DNA from: Nageia nagi
Lineage: Eukaryota; Pinophyta
Reading direction: 5' to 3'
Assembly: GCA_050084985.1 (NCBI GenBank)
Contig: JBITNC010000001.1
Coordinates: forward strand, 127,348,001 to 127,412,000
Length of the DNA stretch: 64,000 bases
Both the position numbers and the translations under genes were made by a program. Below the pieces are notes generated by a model that saw only the letters and a list, made by a program, of their open reading frames with translations, did not search any database and had not been told where the DNA came from. Shown in pieces: positions 47,452-59,504 of this stretch. Numbering within the stretch: position 1 is the first letter of the stretch; each line of letters starts with the position of its first letter.

Positions 47452-50281
47452 CTTTAACTTGCATACAAAAGATTCTTTGCCTTCAGCAACAATCCCTTCT
47501 AGTTGATTCATGTAGATTTCCACATCTAAGTCACCATTGAGAAAAGCACTCTTAACATCAAGTTAAAAAAACTTTCCATCCCTAAGCTACTAAAAGAGCA
47601 AGGATTACTCTGACAATAGGCATCTTTGCTATTAGAGCAAAGGTTTTTTCGTAATCAACTTTATATTTTTGAGCAAAATCTTTAGCTACTAACTTTACAT
47701 TGTATTTCTCAATCTCTCCAAGTGAGTTATATTTGACCTTATAAATCCATTTATTTTCAATCAAATTATGTTCATTATGATAAAGAACCAAGTCCCATAT
47801 TTGATTCTTCATTAGAGCCTCATACTCCACATTCATTACATTCATCTAACACTCATGCTTTGAAGCTTTTTTATATGATGAGGGCTCATTATTGCAATTA
47901 TTTTTGGTAAATAAAGATTTATTAATGGTCAAACTCCTTCATATCCTTTGTGTTGGAGATTTTATTCCTTAGGTGACAAATTCACACTGACATCTAACTA
48001 GTTAGGAGCAATAAAGAAATCATCACCCTCATCAAGGTTCTCATAAGAAGCTAAATCTTCAGGTAGTTCATTGAACTTTATATCCCTTGACATAAAGATT
48101 GCACAGAAATAAGGTTGGTATAGCTTGTATCCTCTATGTTGATTATCATAGCCCACAAAGATACACTTTTTTGATCTCTTATCAAACTTCTTTCTCTTCT
48201 CAAGAACAACAAAGGCATAAGCATTACAACCAAAGACCTTAAAGTGAGAGATGTTAGGTTTTTTTCTTGTCCATGCCTCATACAAAGTTTTACCTTCAAT
48301 TTCTTTTGTAGGAAACCTATTCAAGATGTAAATTGTAATATTTATAATTCCACCCCATAAGAAGCTAGGAAGATCTTCCAACATACATCATACCATTTCT
48401 TGAATGGTTCTATTCTTCCTTTTGGAAACACCATTCTATTGAGGAGTGTAAGGGATAGTAAACTACCTCTTGATTCCATACTTGGTATAAAAATCATTGA
48501 ATGCATTGCAATTATACTCACCCCCATTATTAGATCTTAACATCTTGATTTTGAATTCAAACTAATTTTATACCAAGGCTTTGAAATCTTTGAACCTATA
48601 AAAGGTTTGATCCTTATGCTTTATAAAAAAACCAAATGTCATCCTACTAAATTTATCAATAAAGATCAAAACATAAGATGCTTCCTAAACGACTTAGTTG
48701 GAAATGGACCTATCAAATCTATATGCATAAGTTGAAGAGGATGAGTTGCTCTTGTTACCTTATCTTTTATAAACTTTTGCCAATTCATTTTACCTAAAAT
48801 ACACTTCTCATAAAGACCAATTGTAGGTGATATTGTAGGCAAACCTTCCACAAGTTCATGATCTTTCATGACTTGTATATTCTTATGGTTTAGGTGGCCT
48901 AATCGATGGTGCCAAAGATTGCTTCTTTGTTGGAGATTGATTCACAATGTAAAGGTCATCTTGCATTAAACCTTTCACCACAGTGGTAAGGCCCTTTTTC
49001 ATGCACCAAGAGTGTGAGTTAAACTCAAAAGAGTAACCTTTTTTTATAACCTAAATTATGAACAAGAGATTCATGATGAGCTTAGGCACATAAAGCATAT
49101 TTTCAAGAATCTTCCCTTGTATCAACACACTTGCAATACCTTGAACTTCAAGGACTAAACTATCACCTATCACAACTGCATCTTTTCTATACTTATGAAA
49201 GTTTTCAAACTTATCTTTTTCAAGACACATGTGATTAGTGCATCTAGAATAAATAATCCAATCATTTACCAAAATGCTAGACTTGGAGTAAAAGGTAGCA
49301 ACATAAGCAGAATTCTTATTCTTCTTCTTATTAGATTTGTTTGGTTTTCCAAATCCTTTTTCACTTTGATCTTTTTTTTTTCTGAAGCAATCAACTTCCT
49401 TATGACCATAGTGGTTACAGAAATTACAATTTCTATCAAATTTGGCTTTGGTTTCCTTAAACTTACTATTATCATGATTCTTCTTGTTCCCACCATTCTT
49501 GATGTTCTTCTTAGGAGCATAAGAACCCTTCTTTTGGTTATGGTTCTTCTTTTTGAAGTGAAGCTTCATTGGACCAAGTGCCATAGATGGCTTCTTAGGA
49601 GTGGTGCTAAACACTTTATTATTAAGTATTTTCTCATGCTTCAAGATAAGCATTGATAGATTTTTCAAAGAGAAAACTTCTTTTTCACCATCAAACCTAG
49701 TTTTAATAATAATCACAAACTAATTAAACTTAGTAGAGAGGCTTTGAAGGATGATAAAAGTCAGAAACTCATCGTTGATCTAATTGCAACCACACCCCAC
49801 AAGCTGAGTCCTAAAGTAAACAACCTTATTTAGATATATAGCCACACTTTCATTTTTCTCTTTATGTGATTGAAGCAACTTCTAAAGAATGGTGAACCTA
49901 TTAAAAAATTTAATACCAAGGTAGATACTCTTTAGTTTATCCCAAGCTTCTTTTGTAGTATTTGAAGAAGATATCATGAGAAGGATCTCATTTAAAACTA
50001 CGCGAAAGATCATAGATGTTGCCAAATCATTCTTAGTATTATAAGCTTCAAATTTCTTCTCTCCATATGGAGTAACTAGATTTTCATTGATAATCATCAA
50101 AGTTTTTATGCTTGAAGTTCTACCTTCATCCTTAGTTCCCAAAGACCATAGTTGAAAACATCTAAGATATGCTTCAGTGTAAGAGAGTCTCCCATTGCTT
50201 CAAACCCTTTTACCTCAACAAAGTAGATGGAGAAAGAAGACGAATGCCCTTCAAAGATGTTGAAGAGAAGCCTCCAACAAT

Positions 50282-50293
50282 GCTTTGATACCA
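50282..50293 (-). promoter_or_regulatory. Primer binding site, element C
   Basis: The minus strand reads TGGTATCAAAGC, two bases from the LTR at 50296. Only about 98 bases separate the LTR side of this site from the gag start, against 2.3 kb in element B. Confidence 0.85.
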
Positions 50294-50295
50294 TT

Positions 50296-50765
50296 TGAAG
50301 AAATTAATCTTTTCTAAATTAACTTCTAATCTCCAAGATCTTAAGAAGACACTTTCAACATCAACACAATATCATAATAACTAAAGTCAATCATACAAAT
50401 AATATAAGATATAAAGTGGTTCCTCCCTCCTTGGGATTACGTCCACTAACTAAGATCTTATTCTCAAGGATCTCTTTTACAAAATCTCTTCTCTTTGTCA
50501 CACTCTAAACCTATTGCAAAGATTGCATTACAATTGTGTAACTAGAGAAGGGAAGGGTTCTTCTCCCTTATAAAAAGAAACCCACTCTATAATTAATCCC
50601 TTTTCTATTTTTAATCCTTTACCTATTTTTAAACTTATACCTATTTTTAATCCTTCTCCTATTTTTATTCTTTTAATACTTTAAGATATCTAATGATACT
50701 TTAAGTATTAAGTGAATTTACATTAAGGAGAAATATTACATAATATTACATTACAAATTCTAACA
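50296..50765 (-). repeat. 5' LTR of element C
   Basis: It pairs with 44423-44897, with TGAAG at one end and TAACA at the other, followed by the TAATG target duplication. Confidence 0.9.
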
Positions 50766-50770
50766 TAATG

Positions 50771-51559
50771 AACCATCATAAGATGAGTTCATAGCTCTGT
50801 TCATGTCAAATCACCTCTAAAATCTTTTTAAATGCATCTAACATTGAAAAATTTGATCCCTAATGATCTCATCAGCAAAACATGCATGTAACTGAGCATT
50901 GGCATTACTAAAGCATTTATGCTACTTTGCATTGCTCAAAATATAACCAAGTTGAAAATAACATGTCATAAATTGAGCATGAAGATCCTTGGCAAAATAA
51001 TATTCACTCTGAGAATCTGGTCTCCAGATAAAAAATTAGCTTGGAGAAGGAAAGCAATTATCCAACCCATATTCTTTAAAGCGTCAAAAACCAATCCAAA
51101 AGTGATAAGTTGGCCTGATACACCATACGTTTTGAAATGATGCTATTGCACTATATGATATCCTACTACCAAACGTCCATTTAGAATCAAAGTGGATACA
51201 AAATTCTTGATACCATTAGTGTTAGTAGGCATTCACATGGTGTCATGCATTAGTTTTAGCCATTTTATGGATATTTTAATGCTAGGGTTTATAAATATAC
51301 ATACAAGGTTTATACATATATGCATAGGGTTTATATGTACATACATATATGTTGTACATATATATGCACACTATATATATACATACACACACATAAGGTT
51401 TAAAGTTGACTATAATCTAAAATCCTATGTGTATATCTCATATATTTAATAACTCGTGTGTATACGATAATCAAGAATAACAAATCATGTGCACATATTA
51501 TTAAGAAATATTTATCAATTGTTCAAACCCAACTTAATCAAACGAATTCCTCTTCTTTT
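50771..51559. other. Flank of element C with microsatellite-like sequence
   Basis: No recognisable gene. At 51290-51400 there is a TACATA/TATATG-rich low-complexity segment. The first part may continue the LTR of gypsy element I. Confidence 0.4.
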
Positions 51560-51703
51560 AATGACAATAAGACAAAAATTGGAGGAAGATTTACAACAAC
51601 GTTTATACATACATCAAAGACTCTTTAAAAGTGGATTTCTATCAAATGTTGTGGTTGTGAATGCTCTCTTAGACATGTATGTCAAGAGCCTCGCAAGTTA
51701 AGA
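51560..51703 (+). pseudogene. Possible pentatricopeptide (PPR) fragment
   Basis: The frame from about 51597 reads YIHQRLFKSGFLSNVVVVNA and LLDMYVK, close to the repeated HxxVIKSGFxSDVxVxNALxDMYxK pattern of plant-specific PPR proteins. Only about one repeat survives before a stop near 51700. It is too short to name. The alternative is chance similarity. Confidence 0.4.
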
Positions 51704-52382
51704 TCTTGATGATGGCCTCCACCTACCTCTTGTCATAACTCTCTTGAGAAGCACTGGTTGCAAACTTTGATAGTTCAACAACCCACACATATTCCAGGTG
51801 CTAGTTCCTCCCACCCTTTGGGTGGATGGGACATTCACCCCACTGTCTCAGAGTTGGTAGTAGGATGGGATAATATAACTAGCATCAACTTTACTCCTTG
51901 CATTGATGATTCACGTGACATCTCAAGTATGGATGATGTTTTGGCGGATGCTAAAGATGAGTAGCACATTCTGATCTTGAAAATGTAGGTTGGTAGTATA
52001 TGAAGGATGACTCTAACCTCTCACATAATCCTCCCACCAATAATATTTAATGAGGTGTTAATCATTATGTACTCTTTTTTATAGTAATCATGATAATTAC
52101 AACTCCATTTTTACTTGAACTTATTATGTTTTGATATATTATAACCCTAAAGCTAGTTTGAACTCTAATAAAAATATACCTATTCATCCATTTTTTTTTG
52201 ATGTAAAACATTTATATTGTTTTAATATAATATAACTTTTCATTCGAAAAAATCTAAATCTATTTGTTTTTTTTTTTCAAAATAATAAAACCACACCATC
52301 CACAGCAAACCGTTACATTTTCATGGTTTTTGGAGCGCGCAGTTGCTTCGTCAGTTCATGAATGTAATGTGGCTTAAATACC
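51704..52382. other. Spacer, weak coding-like segment
   Basis: An open frame at 51758-51964 reads PTHIPGASSSHPLGGWDIHP and continues to SSMDDVLADAKDE. The composition is protein-like but I recognise no family. The rest is AT-rich. Confidence 0.35.
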
Positions 52383-52553
52383 TTGATCAGAATTGTCTCA
52401 CAGCAAAGGGAATTCGTAGCAGCAGGAGGTCGCGCGTTCGACTCCGTTGGAAAGATAGCAAATAATAAAGAAATGCAGATAATAGGTGGCGCAATCGAAT
52501 TCACCAAGTCTGTCCAGATAAGAAAATTCATCATGCAGGCCATCAACCTCGGT
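52383..52553 (+). CDS. Possible orphan host exon, function unknown
   Basis: This is a GC-richer island in AT-rich sequence, with an open frame reading QREFVAAGGRAFDSVGKIAN, then MQIIGGAIEFTKSVQIRKFI and MQAINL. The end, CTCG followed by GTACGTGC, fits a splice donor. The start could be the ATG at 52383, or an acceptor ending CTCACAG before CAAAGG at about 52404. No related exon exists in the second copy of the nearby duplication. I do not recognise the protein, and no continuing exon was placed with confidence. A candidate is at 52989-53137, where a frame reads LEEVCVKNLDISYESERNFV, but the splice phase does not fit the most obvious acceptor. Confidence 0.4.
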
Positions 52554-55094
52554 ACGTGCTTAGAAATACGGTGGAATTGGGGTTTCCTGAACCTTAAACT
52601 GGATCCAACCTATGCAGGCTGCAAATAACACTCTGGAATCAGAGTTATTTTGATTCTTTTAGGTGCTTTGATAGGGCTTATGTCTTCAAAATCTTTTTAA
52701 TGGAAGCATCTTATACCAGGGAAACTGCCCTTTTTTTATTTTTTTCGAACTTTTATTTATTTGTTTGAAGAGGAGAATCTGTCGGTGTTAACGGATTTGA
52801 ACTCGTGACTACTGTATGTGCTAAATGCTCTAATATTAGAGTTGCATTATGCCTAGATGGGCTGAATTGGAAAATTTTAGACAAATTTTGAAACCTTAGA
52901 ATTATTTGAAGCCCTTAAAACAGGTCTGTGGAAACTGTTAGTGATTTTCAATTTTTTCTATCTAATATGGTTGGACTCGTCAATTTAGGAATTTGGAAGA
53001 AGTCTGTGTGAAGAATCTTGATATAAGCTATGAATCTGAGCGTAATTTTGTTGGAACTGGCTCGAAACTAATTTTTGAAGAGTTGGTTTTTTCAAAACTA
53101 GTCAAACATTGGATTTCTCAAATGTTGGCGCAGGTACTCTACTGCAGAGCTACTTTTTCTCTTATGCCAGCATTCTTTTCACTGAAGTATGGCTAAACCT
53201 TTTTAACATTAGACAACTCACTTTTGCGAAGTTAACATCATTATTTAATATAAAAGAGTTTTAAAGTTTTGGCGGAATGATTGCTAGTTCAAGACGCATT
53301 TTCATCCAGAACCAAAAGGTTTGTTGATTCCGGAGATCAGAAGAGTTTATCAACGGCTTTAGCAAATAGGAATAGAGAAATCTGCCAAAGGATAAAGTAT
53401 TACATTAAATACGAATGCTTGCTCTTAGGGTTGTAGGTACATTTTTTATTAGTTTAGGTTAATCAAGGTATGGGACCTCTGTACATAAGTTGAAAAGTGG
53501 AATTTGGCTATACAAAATAAAATATAACTAAATTTGTATTGTTTTTAACTTCAAGTAGATGCTGTAATTGATTGGGTATAGAGTCTTAGAAACAAATGTT
53601 AAAGCAATGTAAAAAAATGCATATAACAGCAAAAATATTCAGAAGAGACTCACAGATTTATCCAGGGAAAAAACTCTTTGGAAAAAGCCCATCAAAGCAT
53701 TAAATATGTTAGATCTCCAAAATAATTTTACCTAATATATCAGATGTCCAATGCTTTCAGTCATGGACCTATTTTCTTACTACATATATCATGATACAAT
53801 TCTCACACAACCGTGGGATTAAATAACCATTTCAATACCGGAAACCAGATGAAAAACATTGGGACCAAATTGTGGATTGTAAATACATACAATTCACCTA
53901 ACCATAGGCAATTATTGCACGCGACTCACCTACCTATGGGCAATAAATACATACGACTCACCTTATAGACATTTAAAGGTATAAACTTGAAGGTTATACT
54001 CTTGTAAAAGTAGGTCCTAAATATTTTCTTCTCAGGGTTACCACCCTGAAAACCCCTCTAGAGGAGACATCCCACCCTCGGGAAGGGTATGAAATTGCCA
54101 ACAAGTGTAACTTGCTTTATAGGTGTAATACATGCAAAGTGACAACACATATTCTAACTTAGCATGCATTTTCAAAGAGTGGAACAAAAGTGGAGATGAT
54201 AATGATATGTTAGGCATGATAATGATATGCATATAATCAATTAAACATAAGTTATTATTTGAATTTTTGATCATTAATTATCACCATGATTTGAAATATG
54301 CACACAACGAACACAAAGATTTGTTAGTATCTATTAATCATATGCCATATTTTAATTATTCAGTATGATATTTTAAGATGTGAATGTCCTAAATATTTCA
54401 CCATAGAGAGCTTCTTGTTTACTAAAAGTAGTAACAAAGTGAACTTGTTCTTTCTTGTAGGTTGTTACATGTGTATGTTATAAGATCAACTTTCTACTTG
54501 AAACTTAAAATAATAAGAAACCCCCTATTATAAAGAGTCAACATGTTCAAGCAATTCCTAATGTAGACCTAAAGGAGATGCATCCTTTTCAGCTGACATT
54601 TATATGAAACTATCCCACGAGGAAATAGATTATGGCCATCACAATCTCTCCAAGGAGAACCTACTCCAAGTTCAATGCAATTTGTGGTACTTTCCATCAA
54701 TATTCTCAAATGTTTCATGTATGGATCTTGAGCACCTTTGAGCTTAATCTAATAATCGGTAATAATAATACATCGATGATATGTGCTATGCCCCCAAGGG
54801 CATGAGGTTCATCCTTAGTACCTTTTGTTGTAATTTTACACTATTTATACCCCTTATAACTCCCTTGCACGTATTAGAACCTTGTATATGTGAAGATGCT
54901 ATTGTATGTGCATTCCCTGATTGCATTTTCATATAACATCCATTCAATATTATGGAGTCAGGAGTTAGTGTGCAAAGCTCTATGCATCCATTATACTATT
55001 GTTTATGTCATAAGAGAGATAAGACTTGAGGATTTCTTCATGTGATATTAAAACAATTGATAATGTTCCTCCTTCTCCCAAGCACAAGCTAACC

Positions 55095-58000
55095 TAGTGT
55101 TTGAAAAAACGGGTACTAAGTATATACGTGTTACGGGCCAAAATTTAAAAAATGTAAAATGTATGGGAAAAAGAGGAAAAAATGCGATACATTAAAACGT
55201 GAATAAATATGAGAAAAACGGATAAAAAATATGGTACTTCAAAAAAACAAAAAGCATGTAAATTTTTTATATTTTTCGAATTTTCCATAGAATATGGTTA
55301 TCTAATTGCTATAAAAGTTTCTCATATGGGCAACAACACATTCGTGACATAAATTTAAAGAAAAATAAATGATGGTTGAACTTGATCATTCATCATTATT
55401 CATATTCATATGACATTAGGCAAAAATCATAAATCATAAGTTCATAACATCGATCATCGATAATAGATATACAAAATTAAAACTGTATGTCAAATCATAA
55501 ATGTCTAATGCCCAGTGGCAACTTGCCAAGTGCTAGCAAGTACAAAAAAATAATAGTGTAATACAATGTCAATCAAGGCATTAATGGCTTCTATCCCTCT
55601 TATGTCAGCCACCAAAACTATAGGATCTACTACCACTAGGAGTGGAAGGATCGGGAGAGACTTATTTTCCTTTGCCATGAACATCCACAATAGGGAATGG
55701 ATCCTGCACCTCTGTGTGCACATGCTCCTTCTCCTAGGGTTGGACCTTCTCCTCCTCCACGCCTACTAATGTGCTTGTGCCTATGTCAATCTCCTCCCCC
55801 AGCTCAATCCATTCAGCTCGAAATTCCTCGTCTAAATTTTTATCTTCTATGATATCACATGAAGGTGCAACGCTATATTAGGAACCAATGGAAGATAAAT
55901 CAATGGGTTCCGCACTATCTGTCTTATGCAATTGCTTCACATACAATCACAGGTTGATGTAAATGTTCACAATAACATCCAAGCATTGCACTAACAACCT
56001 AATAACATTTAAACAAATTTTGCCATATCAATTGCAAATTGGAACATAATTGCAAATTTGCAAGAACTAAGAATCAAAATTGAAATGAATGAAATTGCTA
56101 ACCTGTTGCACCTCTTGGAGTGAATTTTTTCAAAGGCACTCCAATTGCGCTCGCATCCTGAAGAGCTACATGTTGATTGAAGATGTACAGGGCTATGTTT
56201 TGTAATTTGGGTATATTACCTCCAAAATTTGTCCACCATACATACAAAACAAATTAGAAAAAATTAAAATTGGTAAAAGCCTAAATGCATACAATAGTAA
56301 TATTAAAAAAGTAAAAAACAATAAAATGAAGTTGAACAATTTGAATTTTGAAATATTTATTATATTATTAACGAAAACCTTCATAAATTTTGTTGCAATA
56401 CTTTAAGTTTAAACTTACCTCTCTTGTAACTTCATGATCTTTCAACATTTTGGAGCTTGCTGCAAATAACAAGCTAAGGTTCAACATGGCCTCTGCTACA
56501 TGAATAGGGCGATGGAGCATGTTGTCCCGCTGCTCATCAATGATTTTCCAAAAGATGTTGAACTTGTCACCAAACTCATGATGATCATCTATATGGTCCT
56601 CATAATATTTTTTAATGCTCTCCTTGGCCCTATCCATGGCCTCATACAAGTAGCCCATAGCATGCCTATCCCCATCAACTAAGCGGAGGATGACAACAAA
56701 TGGCCCAATCATTGAACAAATCTCTTTGATCCCATTCGAAAATTCTTGCCTACCTATCAAAGCAGTCACCTTTTGGCCCTTTGGCCTCGCATTCAAGGCG
56801 GTAGAAAGCCACTCTTGAGAAAACATTGCTCGAAGCTTGAACATGCTTTTGAGAAATGATTGAAGGGAGATGAAATTAGAGGCAAATTGTGTGGCTCCTG
56901 GGCGCAACAACTCCTTACCATGGGTGTATCGCCTCATCATGCTAAGAACTATGGATTTATTATAAATGTACTCAGTGTTGACCTTTCTTGGTTAACCACC
57001 TCTCTCACTGAATCCAATTTTCCTATGTCCTCCAAAATGAGATCAATGCAATGTGTAATGCATGAAGTCCAAAAAATGGTGGGATACTTGTACATAAGTA
57101 ATTTCCTAACTACAACATAGTTTGCTATGTTGTTTGTGATCACTTGGACAACGTGCTCCACTCCCACTTCCTACACAAATTGGTCTAATAAATTGAATAA
57201 CATTTTTGAATCCTTTATTTGTGCAAATACATCAACGGATCTTATGAATATTGTTCCACGTGGACAATACACAAGGAAATTAATAAGGGTTCTACGCTTC
57301 CTGTCTCTCCACTCGTAAGACATTATGGTACAACCCATTATCTTCTAGGACTCTTTAATTGCAGACAATATGGAAAAACAAAACAAAACAACTAAAAATT
57401 AAAATACAACTCTATAAAAATTAAAATGTGAAAAACCGAAAAGTTAAAAACTGCAAGTAAAGAAATACTTAAAAAATATAATAATTAATTTTTGATGTAC
57501 CTATCAAAGCACTCTTGCTAATTGAGATCCCGCACAAGAGCACTTCTCCATAAGTGGGGGCCTTGTACCTAGCCCTGATCGCACAAACTGCATCAAATAT
57601 TGGTTGCCAATAAGGGCTCCTAGTAATATTGATTGATAACCCTTCATAATTTATATGCTTGACCACTAACAAATTTGGTTTTTTCTTCTCATTTTTGTTT
57701 AGTAAACTTGTGACAAAGTAGGGAGAGAGTCCAAGAAGTCGAGTAGCACCAGTATCAAAAGCTTGAGATTGACTATGTCTTACACTTTCAACACTAGAAA
57801 ACATCCCTGCTCCTAGCTTCATTTGAACTGCAACCTTCCTAGCCCTTCTTTGTACTGTGGAGTCCAAGTCTCTGTTTGCCACAAGAATAAGATTTGCACT
57901 TGCACTTGAGCAGACTTCCACACCTCTCCCTGTTTGTTGAGAACCATGGACTTTGAACCTATTAATCCCTCCAATGAAAATCTTTTCATACGAGTTACAT

Positions 58001-58642
58001 TATATCTTCCCTAGAGTACCTGGTGTGCTCCTCAAATGTGTTACATATTGCCAAAAAGGATTAAACTCCTTAAACATTTTGATTAGACTGTAGAATGCAA
58101 GAGAAATGAGGAGATCTGAATTGCAGCCCCAAAAATCTCTTCCTCTCAGCTCCAAAACACTAAATGATCTTGGACAATGCTCTCCTCATTTCTTGACTTG
58201 CTCCCCTCAACCTACAAAATGAAATGACAAAATAAGGAGGGGCCTTTTCTATTTTATCCCAAAACTGATGTTCTGTCCCTGTCAGGCTGTGAATTTGTGG
58301 TGTTCTAAATTTTTTTTTTGTTTATAAATGCATTTTTTCTGCGATCTGGCATTTTTTTCGTGTCTTTAAACCCGCATTATCGTGCCACTTTGCACGCATT
58401 ATTCATGATTTGTTTGTGTTTTTTTTACCTTTTTTGGCAATTTGAAATCAACATTTTTTAAATTTTTTTCATCTTTTGGGAGATGTTCGTGTTTTTTTGG
58501 GGAAAAAATTGTGTAAAAAAAGGTGAAAAAATCATGGGAAAAAAGTGTGGTAGTACACAGTTTTTTAGGAAAAATTCATCAGATTTTAAAATATGTGAAT
58601 ATTCAGGAATTTCATGTTTATATGGCAATTTTTTAAACACTA
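55095..58642 (-). mobile_element. hAT DNA transposon
   Basis: A 3.55-kb element with terminal inverted repeats: TAGTGTTTGAAAAAA at the left and, on the minus strand at the right, TAGTGTTTAAAAAAT. It is flanked by 8-base duplications AGCTAACC (55087-55094) and AACTAACC (58643-58650), one base different. The second copy of the segmental duplication has one AGCTAACC (61955-61962) followed directly by TAGTCTTG, the empty site. Subterminal parts have repeated AAAAACGG-like and TTTTTTCGTG-like words. A transposase gene lies inside on the minus strand. Confidence 0.9.
55780..58077 (-). pseudogene. hAT transposase (BED finger, DUF659, hAT dimerisation)
   Basis: Reading leftward from the ATG at 58077: FNPFWQYVTHL and CNSYEKIFIGGINRFKVH are a BED zinc finger with its second Cys changed to Tyr and a stop before it. 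A linker to 57469 follows, then a probable intron at about 57360-57500 (donor GATAG/GTACAT). The DUF659 part has GCTIMSYEWRDRKRRTLIN, HVVQVITNNIANYVVVRKLL and FWTSCITHCIDLILEDIGKL, and the region 56368-56940 begins with ELLRPGATQFASNFISLQSF. The dimerisation motif CSSSGCERNWSAFEKIH is at 56110-56178. An acidic tail reads to about 55780. Frameshifts, stops and the altered finger indicate an inactive gene. Confidence 0.85.
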
Positions 58643-58899
58643 AACTAACCTAGTCTTTTCAGAGTTGGATGCACAAACAACCATGCAATTTAATAAAATG
58701 CATTCAATTATTGGAAATGAAATATAAATAGGATTTTCATATCAGAAATTTATTTTTGGTGCTAAAGAATAAGTAAAGAACTTCAGTCTCTTTAGTTTCC
58801 TTGCTTGAATTTATCTTGACTAGGGTCTCACCTATCTGCAAGCGAAGAAACCTCAGAAGGCATGTGCTCATTCTATAGAAAACATTACAAATAACAAAG

Positions 58900-59115
58900 G
58901 GACATTTATTTGTGATTGCAAGGTGATAAGGCACTATCTCCTCCACTTTGGTGGTTGCACCCTTGGCCTACTGTTCAAAGCTGCCTTTTTCCCTGTGGTT
59001 TTTTTTTGCATACAACAAGGTTTTCCATGTTAATCTTGTGTGCTATTTCTGGTTTAATATTTCTACCGTTTTTGTTATGGATGCTTGTTGAGTTCTAACA
59101 ATTTGTATCAGAGCT
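58900..59115 (+). repeat. LTR 3' end with primer binding site
   Basis: The sequence up to GAGTTCTAACA (59100) is followed by ATTTGTATCAGAGCTAGG, where TTGTATCAGAGC (59104-59115) is one base from the initiator-Met tRNA site. GTTTTCCATGTTAATCTTG upstream resembles LTR leader sequence. The left end of the LTR is not defined. This lies in the spacer between the two duplicated segments and is probably an old, truncated LTR. Confidence 0.5.
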
Positions 59116-59189
59116 AGGTTTTCTTGGAACTTGTTTAAAGTTTTGTATGCATGAGAGCCTGTATAAGAGGTATGCATGAGAGCCTTTAT

Positions 59190-59460
59190 ACTTATGCAGG
59201 AGAAAAGCGTAATTGTCCAAAAATACCAAAAATTGTGGTTTGTCAAACACTGACAAAATCAGAATAAATGCTTATATTATCTTGAAAAAATCGGTACATA
59301 AAGCTGGTAATATTATCATGAATAAATCAGTGCATAAAAACATACTCAGGAGATCAAACATGGGAAAAATGATAAAGTGTACAACAAAAGGTCTTTTGCT
59401 CAATGGTAAAAACACTAAAGTCAGTATTTTGCAAGCTGAAAATTCATAATCAAGTTGTGA
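59190..59460 (+). repeat. Module repeated beside copy 2, first unit
   Basis: It is similar to 62440-62712 in the same orientation. Shared words include GTGGTTTGT.AAACACTGAC and GTCTTTTGCT.AATGGT.AA followed by AAACACT. It lies before copy 2 of the segmental duplication, while its partner lies after it. Confidence 0.75.
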
Positions 59461-59504
59461 GAGTGTTTTGTTCAAGTTTATCTTATTTTCTTTGTGCACT
59501 GTTA

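Larger units (their letters stand above)
45900..50195 (-). pseudogene. Element C gag-pol polyprotein
   Basis: Gag starts at 50195 with MGDSLTLKHILDVFNYGLWE. The zinc knuckle CNFCNHYGHKEVDC is at 49387-49428 with all ligands. The protease active site near 49250 reads WIIYSRCTNH, where Asp-Ser-Gly is expected. In integrase the second catalytic position is Asn (RSNNGGEY, codon 48529-48531) and the third is Lys (NGVSKRKNRT, codon 48421-48423). Reverse transcriptase has YKVDYEKTFA and an intact YVDD (46848-46859), followed by LLHYYLGMQVYQYKDCTYL and RNase H at 45.95-46.6 kb ending in DLFTKPLSEA. Stops occur at several sites. The enzyme motifs show that this copy cannot transpose by itself. Confidence 0.9.
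44423..50765 (-). mobile_element. Ty1/copia element C, nearly full length
   Basis: A 6.3-kb copia element with LTRs at 44423-44897 and 50296-50765. It has a primer site, gag, protease, integrase, reverse transcriptase and RNase H in order, a 3' non-coding region of 1 kb, and a purine tract at the 3' LTR. TAATG occurs at 44418-44422 and at 50766-50770, a perfect 5-bp target duplication. The LTRs differ at roughly one base in ten by eye, so it is old. A solo LTR of another copia family is inserted in its reverse transcriptase. Confidence 0.92.
52556..58782 (+). repeat. Segmental duplication, copy 1 (contains the hAT transposon)
   Basis: Without the hAT insertion this is about 2.67 kb, collinear with 59505-62100. 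Shared words include GTGTTAACGGATTTGAACTC (copy 2 has GTGTTAACAGATTTGAACTC) and GCATATAACAGCAAAAATAT. The copies differ by many substitutions and small indels. The content is mostly non-coding. Confidence 0.88.

Noticed and set aside
49195-49656. 153-codon plus-strand frame
   Set aside because: It is antisense to the gag of element C, whose zinc knuckle and reading frame are clear on the minus strand.
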